Positions 9,611-20,096 of a stretch of DNA of 64,000 nucleotides are shown here, in pieces. Origin of the DNA: Candidatus Competibacter phosphatis (GTDB lineage: Bacteria; Pseudomonadota; Gammaproteobacteria; Competibacterales; Competibacteraceae). Both the position numbers and the translations under genes were made by a program. Under the pieces are notes generated by a model. The model made no database searches, had not been told where the DNA came from, and saw only the letters and a program-made list of their open reading frames with translations. Within the stretch, counting starts at the first letter, position 1; each line of letters opens with the position of its first letter. The stretch is taken from contig NZ_SPMZ01000002.1 in the NCBI RefSeq assembly GCF_012939995.1, forward strand, positions 36,463 to 100,462, given 5' to 3'.

Positions 9611-10966
9611 ATGAGTTGGTACAGTAAAGTTGTGTGGTCCGAGGGGATGTTCCTACGCCCCCAGCACTTCCAACAACAAGACCGCTATTTCGAAGCCTTG
9701 GTCCGGCAATCCTGCCACCCTCTGCGCCCCTACGACTGGGGTATCGCCGAACTAGCCCTGGATCGGGAGGCGCTGGCCCTGGGCAAAATCGCCATCACCA
9801 CCGCTTCCGGTCTGTTACCCGACGGCACACCGTTCAGCATTCCCGACCACGATCCGCCACCCGCGCCGCTGGCGATCGACGCCGACGTGCGCGATACCCG
9901 GATCATGCTGGCCCTGCCGCTGCGGCGGACCGGCATGGCCGACGTGGAACGCGGCGAGCAGCAACAAGACACCGCCGCCCGCTACCGGGCCGTGGCCCAC
10001 GAGGTGCGGGACAACAACGTCGACACCGCCAACAACAGCGCCTTCGTCGAAACCGGCGAGCGCCGGCTACGGCTGTTCCTCGACACCCGCGACTCCAGCG
10101 AGCACACCTGCATCGGCATCGCCCGGGTGCAGGAAAAGCGCCCCGATCAGACGGTGGTGCTGGACCCCGACTACCTGCCGCCCTGCCTGGACTGCCGCGG
10201 CGTACCGGTGCTGCTCGGCTTCGCCACCGAAGTGCTTGGACTGCTGCACCAACGCGGCGATGCCCTGGCTGAGCGAGTGACGGGGGCGGGCACGGCGCGG
10301 GGCGCGGGCGTGGACATTGCCCAGTTCCTGCGCTTGCAGACCGTCAACCGCTTCGAACCGCTGTTCGCCCATCTGGCATCCATGCAGGGGCTGCACCCGG
10401 AAACGTTCTACCAGATCGCCCTGCAACTGGCCGGCGAAATGTCCACCTTCACCGGTAAGACCAAGCGCCGGCCACCACCGTTCCCCGCCTACGACCACGA
10501 CGACCTGCAAAAAACCTTCGGCGCCCTGATCGGCGAGTTGCGCCGCTCGCTCAGTCTGGTCGAAGAGCAGGCGGCCATCCGCATTCCGATCGAAGAACGC
10601 CAGTACGGCATCCGGGTGGCCATCATCACCGATCGCGAACGCCCGCTGCTGACCAAGGCCACCTTCATTCTAGCGGTCCGCGCCGACATGGCGACCGACC
10701 TGCTGCGCACCCGCTTCCCGACCCAGGTCAAAATCGGCCCAGTCGAGCGCATCGCGCAGTTCGTCAACCACCACTTGCCCGGCATCGGGGTCAGCGCGCT
10801 GCCGGTGGCGCCGCGCGAGATCCCCTATCAGGCCGATTTCATCTATTTCCGGCTCGACCGCAGCAGTGAATTCTGGAAACAAGTGCTCACCTCGGGCGGT
10901 TTCGCTTTCCACGTCGGCGGCGAGTTCCCGGGCTTGGACATGGCATTCTGGGCCATCAAAGAGTAA
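9611..10966 (+). CDS. tssK: T6SS baseplate/membrane-complex adaptor TssK
   Basis: TssK/VasE, 451 residues, which links the TssF-TssG baseplate to the TssJLM membrane complex. The N-terminus MSWYSKVVWSEGMFLRPQHF is the family signature; YFRLDRSSEFWKQVL near the end is also typical. Full length with no frame break. It lies 111 nt after tagH and 14 nt before tssL in the plus arm. Confidence 0.95.
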   Translation: MSWYSKVVWSEGMFLRPQHFQQQDRYFEALVRQSCHPLRPYDWGIAELALDREALALGKIAITTASGLLPDGTPFSIPDHDPPPAPLAIDADVRDTRIMLALPLRRTGMADVERGEQQQDTAARYRAVAHEVRDNNVDTANNSAFVETGERRLRLFLDTRDSSEHTCIGIARVQEKRPDQTVVLDPDYLPPCLDCRGVPVLLGFATEVLGLLHQRGDALAERVTGAGTARGAGVDIAQFLRLQTVNRFEPLFAHLASMQGLHPETFYQIALQLAGEMSTFTGKTKRRPPPFPAYDHDDLQKTFGALIGELRRSLSLVEEQAAIRIPIEERQYGIRVAIITDRERPLLTKATFILAVRADMATDLLRTRFPTQVKIGPVERIAQFVNHHLPGIGVSALPVAPREIPYQADFIYFRLDRSSEFWKQVLTSGGFAFHVGGEFPGLDMAFWAIKE

Positions 10967-10980
10967 ACGAGTAACGAACC

Positions 10981-12347
10981 GTGACCATCGACGATCCGTT
11001 TGCCGCCGACGGCGACGAAGGCGACCGCACCATCATTCGGCCGGCGCCGGGCGGCCGGCGTGCCGGCCCGCCTTCGCCATCCCCACCACCCCCGCCGCCC
11101 CGCTCCGCCCAGCCCGGCGGCGGCTCGAATCCGCTCCGGTGTCGGCCGGCGTCGGACTCAATCCGCTGGAAGCCGCCGCCGCGCCGCTGCTCAGCCTGAT
11201 CATGCGCCTGAAGAACACCCACTCGCATCCCGATCCCGAGCGTTTGCGGCGACGCATGATCGAGGAAATGAAAGCGTTTACCGTCAACGCCCGCAACGCC
11301 GGCGTCCACGAAAAGACCGTGTTCCGGGCTCGCTATGTGCTCTGCACCACGCTGGACGAGGTGGTGCTGAACACGCCCTGGGGCCGAGCCAGCGAATGGA
11401 GCGAGAACAGCCTGCTGATCACCTTTCACAACGAAACCTGGGGTGGCGAAAAATTCTTCGAGCTGCTCGACGCCATCCTTCCCGACCCGCGCAAGCACCT
11501 CCACCTACTGGAACTGATGTATCTGTGCCTGGCCTTCGGTTTTCAAGGCCGCTACCGGCTGCTGGATAACGGCCGCAGCCGACTGGACGAACAGCGGGAG
11601 CGCACCTACAACGCCATCCGCACCGCCCACGGCGAATACGAGCGGGAATTGTCCCCACACTGGCGCGGCGTCCTCAACCAACACAACCCACTGATCCGCT
11701 ACGTGCCGTTATGGGTGGTGGCGGCGGTGGCGGCCGCTCTGCTGCTGATCGCCTATGCGCTGTTCAACTGGCTGCTGAACAGCGCCTCCGACCCGGTGCT
11801 GACCGCGCTCGGCGGCATTCGTGGGGATACCGTGGCCATGGTCCGCCGTGGCGGCGCGACGGCGGCGCCCGCGACGCCAAAACCGCAGGTTCTCAACGAT
11901 CTCAACCGGGTATCGCGCGACTTGCGCACTTTTCTCGATCCCCAGATTCGGCAGGGCTTGGTCGATGTCCTCGAAGATGCCGACAAGACCACGGTCCGTA
12001 TCCGCGGCGACGGCCTGTTCGACTCGGGCAGCGCCAACGTCAAACCGGCCTTTCTGCCACTGCTAGCGCAGATCGGCAAAGAACTCAACACCGTCCAGGG
12101 CCGGGTGCTGGTCACCGGCCATTCGGACAGCGTTCCGATCCACACCCTGCAATTTCCTTCCAACTGGCATCTTTCCAAAGCCCGTGCCGACAGCGTGGTC
12201 CGCCTGTTGGCCGCCGTCAGCGACAAGCCCGGCCGTTTCATCAGCGAGGGCCGCGCCGATACCGAAGCGGTAGCCCCCAACAACACCCCGCAGAACCGCG
12301 CGCTGAACCGGCGCGTCGACATCATCCTGCTGGCGCGAGTCAACTAG
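10981..12347 (+). CDS. tssL: T6SS membrane protein TssL with C-terminal OmpA domain, one frame break
   Basis: Extended TssL (DotU/IcmH type), about 455 residues after repair. The GTG start at 10981 gives MTIDDPFAADGDEGDRTIIR, then a Pro-rich linker, the cytoplasmic DotU domain (VGLNPLEAAAAPLLSLIMRL; HPDPERLRRRMIEEMKAF), one TM helix (PLWVVAAVAAALLLIAYALF) and a periplasmic OmpA-like peptidoglycan-binding domain (VTGHSDSVPI, SNWHLSKARA, NRRVDIILL). The linker and DotU parts are out of frame; a base is missing around 11130-11142. An alternative in-frame start at 10866 inside tssK is not credible. Confidence 0.9.
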
Positions 12348-12356
12348 GCGGGGACC

Positions 12357-15300
12357 ATGAACAAGATCCTGAACTTCTTCAAGAGCCGCTGGTTCATCGG
12401 CATCACCGGCTTCCTGGCCGTCGCTGGTCTGATCTGGTACCTCGGTCCCCTGATCGCCGTCGCCGGCCAAACCCCGCTCGCCTCGGATCTGGGCCGCATC
12501 GGCACCATCATGACCGTCGGCGGCATGTATGGTCTGTATCAGCTCCTCTACTACATCGACACCCTGAAGCGAAACCGCAACATGCTGGCCGATCTGGCCG
12601 GTCAAGCCGGAATCGGAACGGGCGGAACGGGCGGAACGGGTGGAACGGCTGATCAGGGCGCGGCCAGCGACAGCGAACAGGCTGCCCGCGAGCGTCAGAA
12701 AAAGAAGGAAGAAGAAGCCGCCTCGGCCGAGGAAATCTCCACGCTCAAGCAGGGTTTGGACGAGGCGCTATCCGTCCTCAAACGGGCCAAGCTGGGCGGC
12801 AAGACCGGTCGCACCCAATACCTCTACCAGTTGCCCTGGTACATCATCATCGGCCCACCCGGCTCCGGCAAGACTACGGCGCTGATCAATTCCGGCCTGC
12901 GTTTCCCGCTGGGCGCCGGCAAGGTGCGCGGGGTGGGCGGCACCCGCAACTGCGATTGGTGGTTTACCGACGAAGCGGTGCTGCTGGACACCGCCGGTCG
13001 CTATACCACCCAGGACAGCCACGAGGAAGTGGACCGGGCCGCTTGGCGCGGTTTTCTGGACCTGCTGAAAAAACACCGCCGCCGCCGACCTATCAACGGC
13101 GCCTTCATCGCCATCAGCCTGGCCGACCTGATGCAGCAGAGCGAAGAAGAACGCTCCGCCCAGGCCCTGGCCATCAAGCAGCGGGTACAGGAACTGCACG
13201 AGCATTTCGGTATCCGCTTCCCCATCTACGTCCAGTTCACCAAGGCCGACCTGATCGCCGGCTTCATCGAATTCTTCGGCGACATGGGCCTGGAAGAGCG
13301 GGCACAAGTCTGGGGTCTGACCTTCCCGCTGGACAACTCCGGCAACCCGGAAGGCGTGGTCGAACAGTTCACCGCCGAGTTCGAACTGCTGGAACAGCGA
13401 CTGAACGACCGGCTGGTGCAGCGTCTGCAGGAAGAGCGCGATCCCCAACGGCGCGACCTGATCTACACCCTACCCCAGCAGTTCGCGTCCCTGAAGCAGG
13501 TCGCCGACCGTTTCCTCAAGGAAGCGTTCCGGCCTAGCCGCTACGAGGAACGGGTGCTGCTGCGCGGGGTTTACTTCACCAGCGGTACCCAGGAAGGCAC
13601 GCCGATCGATCGGCTGATGAGTTCGCTGGCCACCACGTTCGGCCTGCACCGCCAGACCTTGAGCACCTTCTCCGGCAAGGGCCGCAGCTACTTCATCACC
13701 CGACTGCTGCGCGAGGTCATCTTCCCGGAAGCGGAGATCGCCGGCGCCAACCTCAAGGTGGAGCGCTGGCGTGGCTGGATCCAGCGCGGTGCCTACGCCA
13801 CCGCCCTGCTGGTCACCGTGATTGCCGCCCTACTGTGGCTGACCAGCTACGCCCGCAATGAAATCTACGTGCGAGCGGTGGAAAAACAGCGGCTGGAAGT
13901 GGAACGACAGATTCAGGCGCTCTCCCCCGATCAGACCGATCCTGCCGCCGCCCTGCCCCTGCTGACCGCCGCCCGCACCATCCCCGGCGGCTACGACGAC
14001 CGCAATGCCGGCACCCCCTGGTTGATGGGCTTTGGGCTCTATCAGGGCGACAAGCTTGGTGGCGAGGCGCTGGCGATCTACCAGCGGCTGCTGCTGCAGG
14101 CTTTTCTACCCCGCATCGTACTGCGCCTGGAGGAGCGGCTGCGCCAGAACACCGACAATACCGGCACGCTATACGACACCCTCAAAGCGTACCTGATGCT
14201 GGACGACGCCGAGCATTTCGACGCCAAGACCGTCAAGGACTGGATGGAGCAGGAGTGGCAGGCCAATCCGCCGCGCGGATTCACCCGCGAGCAGCGCGAG
14301 CAACTGTCGGCCCATCTGGACGCCCTGCTGGAACAGGCGCCGCTGCAATCGCCCATCGCGCTGGACAGCGCGTTGATCCAGCGCAGCCGGAATCAACTGA
14401 ACCAGGTACCTCTGTCCCAGCGTATCTACGAACGGCTCAAGCAACGCCAGCGTAGTGCCGGCACGCCGCCGGACATCGGCCTGACTCTCGCCGCCGGTCC
14501 CGACACGCCCCGAGTGTTCGATCGCGGGAGCGGCCAGGCACTGAACAGCGGGGTTCCCGGTTTGTATACCTATAAGGGTTACTACCAGTTTTTTCTGGAC
14601 GAAAACCCCAAGCTGGTGGCTCATTTGGCCGACGAAAGCTGGATTCTGGGCCAAGCCCTGCAAATTTCCAGCGATCCGGCCGACCGTCAGCGCATTGCCG
14701 AGGGGGTCTGCCGCTTGTATCTCGGTGATTACCTGAAGCAGTGGCAGGATCTACTCGGCGATGTCAAGATCAAGACGTTCAACGACCCGCAAGAAGCGCT
14801 CGACATCCTGCAAGTACTGTCGGGGCCGGCCTCGCCGCTGCGAACCCTGATCGAAACCGTGGCCCGCGAAACCGCGCTGGACCAGCCGCCGCCCGCGCCG
14901 CCGGAAACCGGCAAACCCACCGCCGACCGGTCGCTGACCGACAAGATCGCCGGCATCCTGGGCAAGAGCGACGCCACCGCCGCTGACCCACTGCTGCAAC
15001 CGTGCGCCATCGACCCCCGGCTGACCGGTTTCGATGCACAGTACCGCCGGGAAATCGATGCGTCGGCGGCACCATTCCACCCTTCGATAAAACCCTGTCC
15101 GCGCTCAACGATCTGTACGGCCACATGAACGCCATCGCCCGTGCCCGGGAATCCAGCCCGGACGGCGCCGTGCCGCAAAACCTCAAAGACCAGTTCGGCG
15201 CCGTGGTCAATCAATTGCAAGTGGATGCCGCCCGCAAACCGCCGCCCTTCAACCTGTTGCTGGATAAGCTGGCCCGGGACAGCGCCGATATCGTGCGCAG

Positions 15301-16124
15301 CTTACGAGATCGTTTGAACGCTCAATGGAAGGCGGCGCAAGTCGCCCCTTTTTTTTCAGGACAACCTGCGCGGCCGTTACCCGCTGGTCCGCAGCTCGAT
15401 TCAGTGGAGTGGCGCCGGGCCGGGTGGCGCGCAAGGTTCCGCCGCCCCGCTCAATTCGATTCAATGGGTCGATCAGGGTCTGGGTTCCGGCCCGAGCCGT
15501 TCGCTGGCGGGACCGCCCGATGCCCCCTTGGCCGCCTTCGGCCGTTTCTTCGGCCCAAACGGCCTGATGGACCGCTTCTTCAAGCAATATCTGCAACCGC
15601 ATATCGATACTTCGCAGGGTAGCTGGCGCTGGCGTGGCCCCACCGGACCGGAGCAGAGCATCTCCCCGGAAGCGCTGCAAGCCTTCCAGCGCGCCGCCGC
15701 CGTGCGCGCCGCTTTGTTCGGCGATGGCCAGAATCCCACGATCCGCTTTCAGATGACCCCTCTTCAGCTTGGCCCCGGCGTGAGTCAGGCCACGATCAGC
15801 CTGGATGGCCAAACCTTCGTGTATAGCGCCAACCAGGCCGGGCGGCCAGGCAACCTGCAATGGACCGGAACCGCCGGGCAGGCGCACATCGAATTGCTGT
15901 CGCAGTCTGGCGGTAGTCCGGCACGACTGAGCGAAACCGGTCCCTGGGCTTGGTTCAAGCTGCTCGACCAGGCCCAGATCCGGCCGCTGGGCGCCGGCCA
16001 ATTCCAGGTCACGTTTCAACTAGGCGGTTTGCAGGCCATCTACCAGATGCAAACCCCTGGCAGCACCTCCAACCCCTTCAGCCTGCAAGAAATGGTGGGT
16101 TTCCAGTGCCCGGAACAACTGTAA
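12357..16124 (+). CDS. tssM: T6SS membrane protein TssM (IcmF), two frame breaks
   Basis: TssM/IcmF, about 1255 residues after repair. It has two N-terminal TM helices (about 12-37 and 47-68), a Walker A motif GPPGSGKT at 166-173, a third TM near 475-495 and a large periplasmic region ending in the IcmF C-terminal domain (SISPEALQAFQRAAAVRAAL; GPWAWFKLLDQAQI). Frame 1 runs to about 15080, where one base is missing in a CCC (15080-15082). The next segment (TLSALNDLYGHMNAIARA) ends at an eight-T run, 15349-15356, with one extra base. Removing it restores PFFQDNLRGRYPLVRSS. Residues 86-97 are a Gly-Gly-Thr repeat. Confidence 0.9.
12615..12651 (+). repeat. 9-bp tandem repeat inside tssM
   Basis: About four copies of a GGAACGGGC/GGAACGGGT unit encode Gly-Thr-Gly between the second TM helix and the ATPase domain of TssM. 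The repeat keeps the reading frame, so copy-number change would vary only linker length. Confidence 0.7.
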
Positions 16125-16900
16125 CCCCCACCTTGGTACGGCCGGCGGCTGGCTTCTTCGGCAAGCTGCCCAGTCGAGGCGATTTCATCGGCCGCCATTT
16201 GCCCAAAAGCTTCGTCGGCCCCTGGGATAGCTGGTTGCAGACCGCTGTCGCCCACAGCCGCGACCAGTTGGGCGAAAACTGGCAGGAATACTACTGCACC
16301 AGCCCGGTCTGGCGCTTCGCGCTTGGTCCCGGTCTGTGCGGACCCGCCGCCTATGCCGGTATCATGATGCCCAGCATGGACCGGGTGGGGCGCTACTACC
16401 CGCTGGCGATCGCTGCGGCGCTGGCTCCGGGCTGGCCGCTGTTCACGCTGCCGGCCAGCGGCGAAGCATGGTTTCGCCAGGCCGAACGGCTGGCGCTGGC
16501 GGCGCTCGAACGCGACGAACTGGATCTGGATCAATTCAGCCAACAGGTCGCGGCGCTGGGCGCACCGCTCGCGGACGATTTGCCGGCGACGACGGGTCCG
16601 GCGAGCGGCGGCGACGCCTGGTATTGTCCGCTGCCGCAAGCGCTGGAATCGACCGGAGTCTCGCCGTTCCTGGCCAGCGATTTGCTACGACGGGGTTTTC
16701 CCCTGCATAGCCTGTGGTGGGCCGATGGCTCCGACTGGATCGCCCGCTGCTTGCTGGTCTGTAAGGACCTGCCGCCAGCCAATGGTTTTGCGGCGCTGTT
16801 GGCCGGAAACTGGCAACAATGGGGCTGGAACGAGAAAGCACCCGCCGGCGTCGCCCACCGCCCGGGCGAGCCACCCGCCGCCGAAGAGGAAGAACCATGA
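16106..16900 (+). CDS. tagF: T6SS accessory protein TagF (ImpM)
   Basis: TagF/ImpM/SciT family (DUF2094), about 264 residues; in several systems it represses T6SS post-translationally through Fha. It contains GFFGKLPSRGDFIGRHLP and SWLQTAVAHSRDQLGENWQE, then DRVGRYYPLAIAAAL. The start is uncertain: a GTG at 16106-16108 overlaps the end of tssM by 19 nt and begins just ahead of the conserved domain, so I choose it. It is followed directly by pppA (4-nt overlap). TagF and PppA adjacency is a known arrangement and they are sometimes fused. Confidence 0.88.
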   Translation: MPGTTVTPTLVRPAAGFFGKLPSRGDFIGRHLPKSFVGPWDSWLQTAVAHSRDQLGENWQEYYCTSPVWRFALGPGLCGPAAYAGIMMPSMDRVGRYYPLAIAAALAPGWPLFTLPASGEAWFRQAERLALAALERDELDLDQFSQQVAALGAPLADDLPATTGPASGGDAWYCPLPQALESTGVSPFLASDLLRRGFPLHSLWWADGSDWIARCLLVCKDLPPANGFAALLAGNWQQWGWNEKAPAGVAHRPGEPPAAEEEEP

Positions 16901-17712
16901 ACCAGAAACCCGTTTTTAAATGGTCGTCCGCCGGCCGCAGCCATGTCGGCATGGTGCGGGCGATCAATGAAGATGCCTGCCTGGTGATGCCCGAACTGGG
17001 CCTTTGGGCGGTTGCCGACGGTATGGGCGGACATGAAGCCGGCGATATCGCCAGCCAGATGTTGATCGAAGGCTTGCAGCAGATACCGCCCCCGTGCGAC
17101 TGGCAGGATTTCCTGGACTCGGTGCGCCAGCAGATGCAAGAGGTGAATCAGCGCTTGCGGCTGGAGTCGGCCCAACGTTACCAGAACCGTACCATCGGCA
17201 GCACGGTGGTGGCGTTGCTGATCTACGAGACGCAGTGCGCCTGCCTGTGGGTGGGGGACAGCCGTATCTACCGGCTACGGGACGGCCAACTCCAGCAACT
17301 CACCCGCGATCACAGCCACGTACAGGAATTGGTCGACCAGGGCTTGATCGCACCCGAGGACGCGCACCGCCATCCACTGGCCAACGTGATCACCCGGGCA
17401 GTCGGATCGGCCGAGGAAATGCTCATCGACGAAGTCATCCACCCACTGCATCCCGGCGATATGTTCCTGCTGTGCAGCGATGGCCTCAACAAGACCGTGA
17501 GCGACGAGGAAATCAGTCGCCTGCTGATTCACAGCGACCACGACTGTCATGAGGCGGTCAAGGCATTCATCCACCTTGCGCTGATGCGGGACGCCAGCGA
17601 CAACGTGACCACCGTGGTGGTCAACATCGACGCCGATCCCCTGGAAGCCGCCGAGGAGCCGGGCGCAACGACGGTCGACAATCCGATTCCGCCGGATTGG
17701 TATCTGGAGTGA
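16897..17712 (+). CDS. pppA: PP2C-type Ser/Thr phosphatase PppA of the T6SS
   Basis: A 271-residue PPM/PP2C phosphatase that opposes the PpkA kinase on Fha in threonine-phosphorylation-controlled T6SS. All metal-binding motifs are present: INEDACLV, VADGMGGHEAGD, WVGDSRIYRLRDG, LLCSDGLN and ASDNVTTVVV. The ATG at 16897 has a GAGGAAGAA purine tract just upstream and overlaps the tagF stop. It is the last gene of the plus arm. No ppkA kinase is visible here, so the partner must be encoded elsewhere or the pathway is altered. Confidence 0.92.
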   Translation: MNQKPVFKWSSAGRSHVGMVRAINEDACLVMPELGLWAVADGMGGHEAGDIASQMLIEGLQQIPPPCDWQDFLDSVRQQMQEVNQRLRLESAQRYQNRTIGSTVVALLIYETQCACLWVGDSRIYRLRDGQLQQLTRDHSHVQELVDQGLIAPEDAHRHPLANVITRAVGSAEEMLIDEVIHPLHPGDMFLLCSDGLNKTVSDEEISRLLIHSDHDCHEAVKAFIHLALMRDASDNVTTVVVNIDADPLEAAEEPGATTVDNPIPPDWYLE

Positions 17713-17762
17713 GGCGTGGGGCGTGGGGCGTGGGGCGCGAGGCGGCGCGAGTGCCGCCTCGC
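17712..17762. terminator. GC-rich tandem repeat and hairpin between convergent genes
   Basis: Three to four copies of a GTGGGGC heptamer are followed by a perfect 10-bp stem, GCGAGGCGGC (17737-17746) with GCCGCCTCGC (17753-17762), loop 6 nt. It lies between the convergent pppA and DUF934 genes, consistent with a bidirectional terminator, although there is no strong T tract. Confidence 0.55.
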
Positions 17763-17771
17763 CACTTGTGT

Positions 17772-18257
17772 TCAGCGCCCGCGTCGATACAGGGGTAGCG
17801 GTTGATCGGCGGCCGGCTGGTAGCTGGTGCTGAATTCGTCGAATGCCGCCAGCGCGTCCTCCAGGCTGCGATCGGCCCGCAGTTCGAAGGCGTCGAAGCC
17901 GCTGCGCACCATGAAGAACAACTGATCGCGCAGCACATCGCCCACCGCGCGAATTTCGCCGCGATAGCCGTGACGCTCCCGCAACAACCGGGCCTGCGAA
18001 TAGGCGCGGCCATCGCTGAACTTGGGAAACTCCAGCGCCACCAGATCCAACAGCGGCAGATCGGCGACAAGTTCGGCCACGTCGGCGGTGTTCGGCAGAC
18101 GCACCCCCAACGGCTCGTCCCGCCCCAACAACTCGACCCGCTCCCGCCGCCAGCGCGTCAACGGCACGATCACCGCCCCGACCGGTAATTCGTCTTCCTC
18201 GCCAACGGCTTGCCAGTGGTCTTCGACGATCTGGCGGTTTTTAATAACCGACCGCAT
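17772..18257 (-). CDS. DUF934 protein, partner of sulfite reductase
   Basis: A 161-residue DUF934 family protein (VIKNRQIVEDHW, GVRLPNTADVAELVADLPLL, RAYSQARLLRERHGYRGEIR, VLRDQLFFMVRSGFDAFELR). The family is regularly encoded next to a siroheme reductase and is thought to take part in sulfite or nitrite reduction; its biochemical role is not established. Its ATG (18255-18257) lies inside the end of the reductase gene (17-nt overlap), so the two are translationally coupled. Confidence 0.85.
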   Translation of the reverse strand: MRSVIKNRQIVEDHWQAVGEEDELPVGAVIVPLTRWRRERVELLGRDEPLGVRLPNTADVAELVADLPLLDLVALEFPKFSDGRAYSQARLLRERHGYRGEIRAVGDVLRDQLFFMVRSGFDAFELRADRSLEDALAAFDEFSTSYQPAADQPLPLYRRGR

Positions 18258-19950
18258 AGCGCTTTTCCTCCTGCTTGGCCTCGTTGCTGCCCGGCGCGTA
18301 GGCCCGGACTCGAAATGGCTCCAGCCCGATCCGCCGGAACGTATCGAGGAAGCGCTCGCCTTCCGCGCGCTGCTCCACATAGACCCGTAGAATGCGCTCC
18401 AGGGTGTTGGCGACTTCGGTCTTGCGCACGGACGGACCGAGGATGTCACCGAGCGCGGCATCGTTTTCCGAGGAACCGCCCAGGGAAATCTGGTACCACT
18501 CCTCACCCTTCTTATCGACGCCGAGAATGCCGATATGGCCGACATGATGATGGCCGCAGGCGTTCATGCAGCCGGACATGTTGAGGCGGATCTCGCCCAG
18601 ATCGTAGAGATCATCGAGCCGGTCGAATTTCTCGTTGATCTGCTGAGCGATCGAAATCGAACTGGCATTGGCCAGACTGCAATAGTCCAGACCGGGACAG
18701 CAGATCATGTCGGCCAGGGTACCGATCACCGGCGCGGCCAACTTTTGCGCCTCAAGCGCGTGCCACAACTGGTAGAGATCAGCCTGGCGCACGTCGGCCA
18801 GTAACAGGTTCTGGTGATGCGTGGCGCGAATCTGGCCGAAGCTATGACGATCGGCGAGATCGGCCACCGCCTCCATCTGATCGGCATCGATGTCGCCCGG
18901 CGGCGCACCCGGCTCCTTCAAGGCGACGAAGACGTTGCGATAGCCTGCCACTTTGTGCTCGGCGACGTTGTGCCGCACCCAAGTAGCAAAGGATTTGTCA
19001 GCCCTCAGCCACTGTTCGAAACCGGGATCTTGGGCGGCCTCCGGCTCGTAGGGTGGCGGCGCGAAAAAGCGGCGCACCCGCTCGACCTCGGCTTGATCCA
19101 GCACCAGACCGGAATCCTTGATCTGCTCCCATTCCGCCTCGACCTGCTGGCGAAAAACCGCCGGTCCCAGCGCCTTGACCAGAATCTTGATGCGGGCCTT
19201 GTAGATGTTGTCGCGCCGCCCGTGCTGGTTGTAGACCCGCAGGATCGCCTCCAGATAGGACAGCAGATCGCGCTGGGGCAGAAACTCGCGGATGACGTGG
19301 CCAAGCAGCGGGGTACGCCCCAACCCACCGCCGACCAGCACCCGAAAGCCGATCTCGCCTCGCTCGTCGCGGGTCAAATTCAGGCCGATATCGTGGACCT
19401 GAGCGGCGGCGCGGTCGTGACTGGCGCCGGTGACGGCGATCTTGAACTTGCGCGGCAGGTAGGAAAATTCCGGGTGAAAGGTGGACCATTGGCGGATGAT
19501 TTCGCAGTAGATTCGCGGATCCTCGATTTCATCCGGGGCAACCCCAGCCAAGTGGTCAGCGGTAACGTTGCGAATGCAGTTACCGCTGGTCTGGATGGCG
19601 TGCATCTGCGCCTGGGCCAGTTCGGCGAGGATGTCCGGGGTCTCTTCCAGTTTGGGCCAGTTGTATTGAATGTTCTGGCGGGTGGTGAAATGGCCAAAGC
19701 CCCGGTCGTAGCGGCGGGCGATATGGGCCAGCACCCGTAATTGATCGGAAGACAGCAAACCGTAGGGAATGGCGACCCGCAGCATCGGCGCATGACGCTG
19801 GAGATAGAGGCCGTTCATCAACCGCAGCGGCCGAAATTCGTCGTCGCTCAGCTCGCCGGCCAGATAGCGCCGGACCTGGCCCCGGTATTGGGAGACCCGC
19901 TCGTCCACAAGCGTCTGGTCGTACTGGTCGTACTGGTACATCGTCGTCAC
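18241..19950 (-). CDS. Nitrite/sulfite reductase, siroheme-[4Fe-4S] hemoprotein
   Basis: A 569-residue siroheme-dependent reductase of the CysI/NirA family, cytoplasmic, catalysing six-electron reduction of sulfite (or nitrite). The C-x5-C (CPGLDYC) and C-x3-C (CMNAC) cluster ligands are present near residues 410-470. The N-terminal ferrite-reductase half has GFGHFTTRQNIQYNWPKLEE and TSGNCIRNVTAD. No flavoprotein subunit (CysJ) or ferredoxin is adjacent, so the electron donor is not obvious. Together with DUF934 this is the common sulfite-assimilation pair of many proteobacteria. I assign sulfite as more likely from context, not from residues. Confidence 0.85.
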   Translation of the reverse strand: MTTMYQYDQYDQTLVDERVSQYRGQVRRYLAGELSDDEFRPLRLMNGLYLQRHAPMLRVAIPYGLLSSDQLRVLAHIARRYDRGFGHFTTRQNIQYNWPKLEETPDILAELAQAQMHAIQTSGNCIRNVTADHLAGVAPDEIEDPRIYCEIIRQWSTFHPEFSYLPRKFKIAVTGASHDRAAAQVHDIGLNLTRDERGEIGFRVLVGGGLGRTPLLGHVIREFLPQRDLLSYLEAILRVYNQHGRRDNIYKARIKILVKALGPAVFRQQVEAEWEQIKDSGLVLDQAEVERVRRFFAPPPYEPEAAQDPGFEQWLRADKSFATWVRHNVAEHKVAGYRNVFVALKEPGAPPGDIDADQMEAVADLADRHSFGQIRATHHQNLLLADVRQADLYQLWHALEAQKLAAPVIGTLADMICCPGLDYCSLANASSISIAQQINEKFDRLDDLYDLGEIRLNMSGCMNACGHHHVGHIGILGVDKKGEEWYQISLGGSSENDAALGDILGPSVRKTEVANTLERILRVYVEQRAEGERFLDTFRRIGLEPFRVRAYAPGSNEAKQEEKRYAVGY

Positions 19951-20096
19951 TCTCCACTGAGAATTCGCTGATCGCGCCCCGGCAAAATCGACCTTGGGCG
20001 ACTATGCTAAGACACTACCATCGCCACCATATGCCCATAAAGCATTTTTTAACCATAAATTTATAACCTTTAATTCATTCATAGAGTGCTTGCAGC
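19951..20096. promoter_or_regulatory. AT-rich divergent intergenic region
   Basis: The 146 nt between the reductase and the CoA-transferase become AT-rich from about 20030 to 20085, unlike the flanking genes. This is the only place for both divergent promoters. I do not recognise a specific operator. Confidence 0.4.

Noticed and set aside
10866-10980. TssL starting inside tssK
   Set aside because: The translated extension is Arg/Ser-rich noise; the real N-terminus is the GTG at 10981 in another frame.
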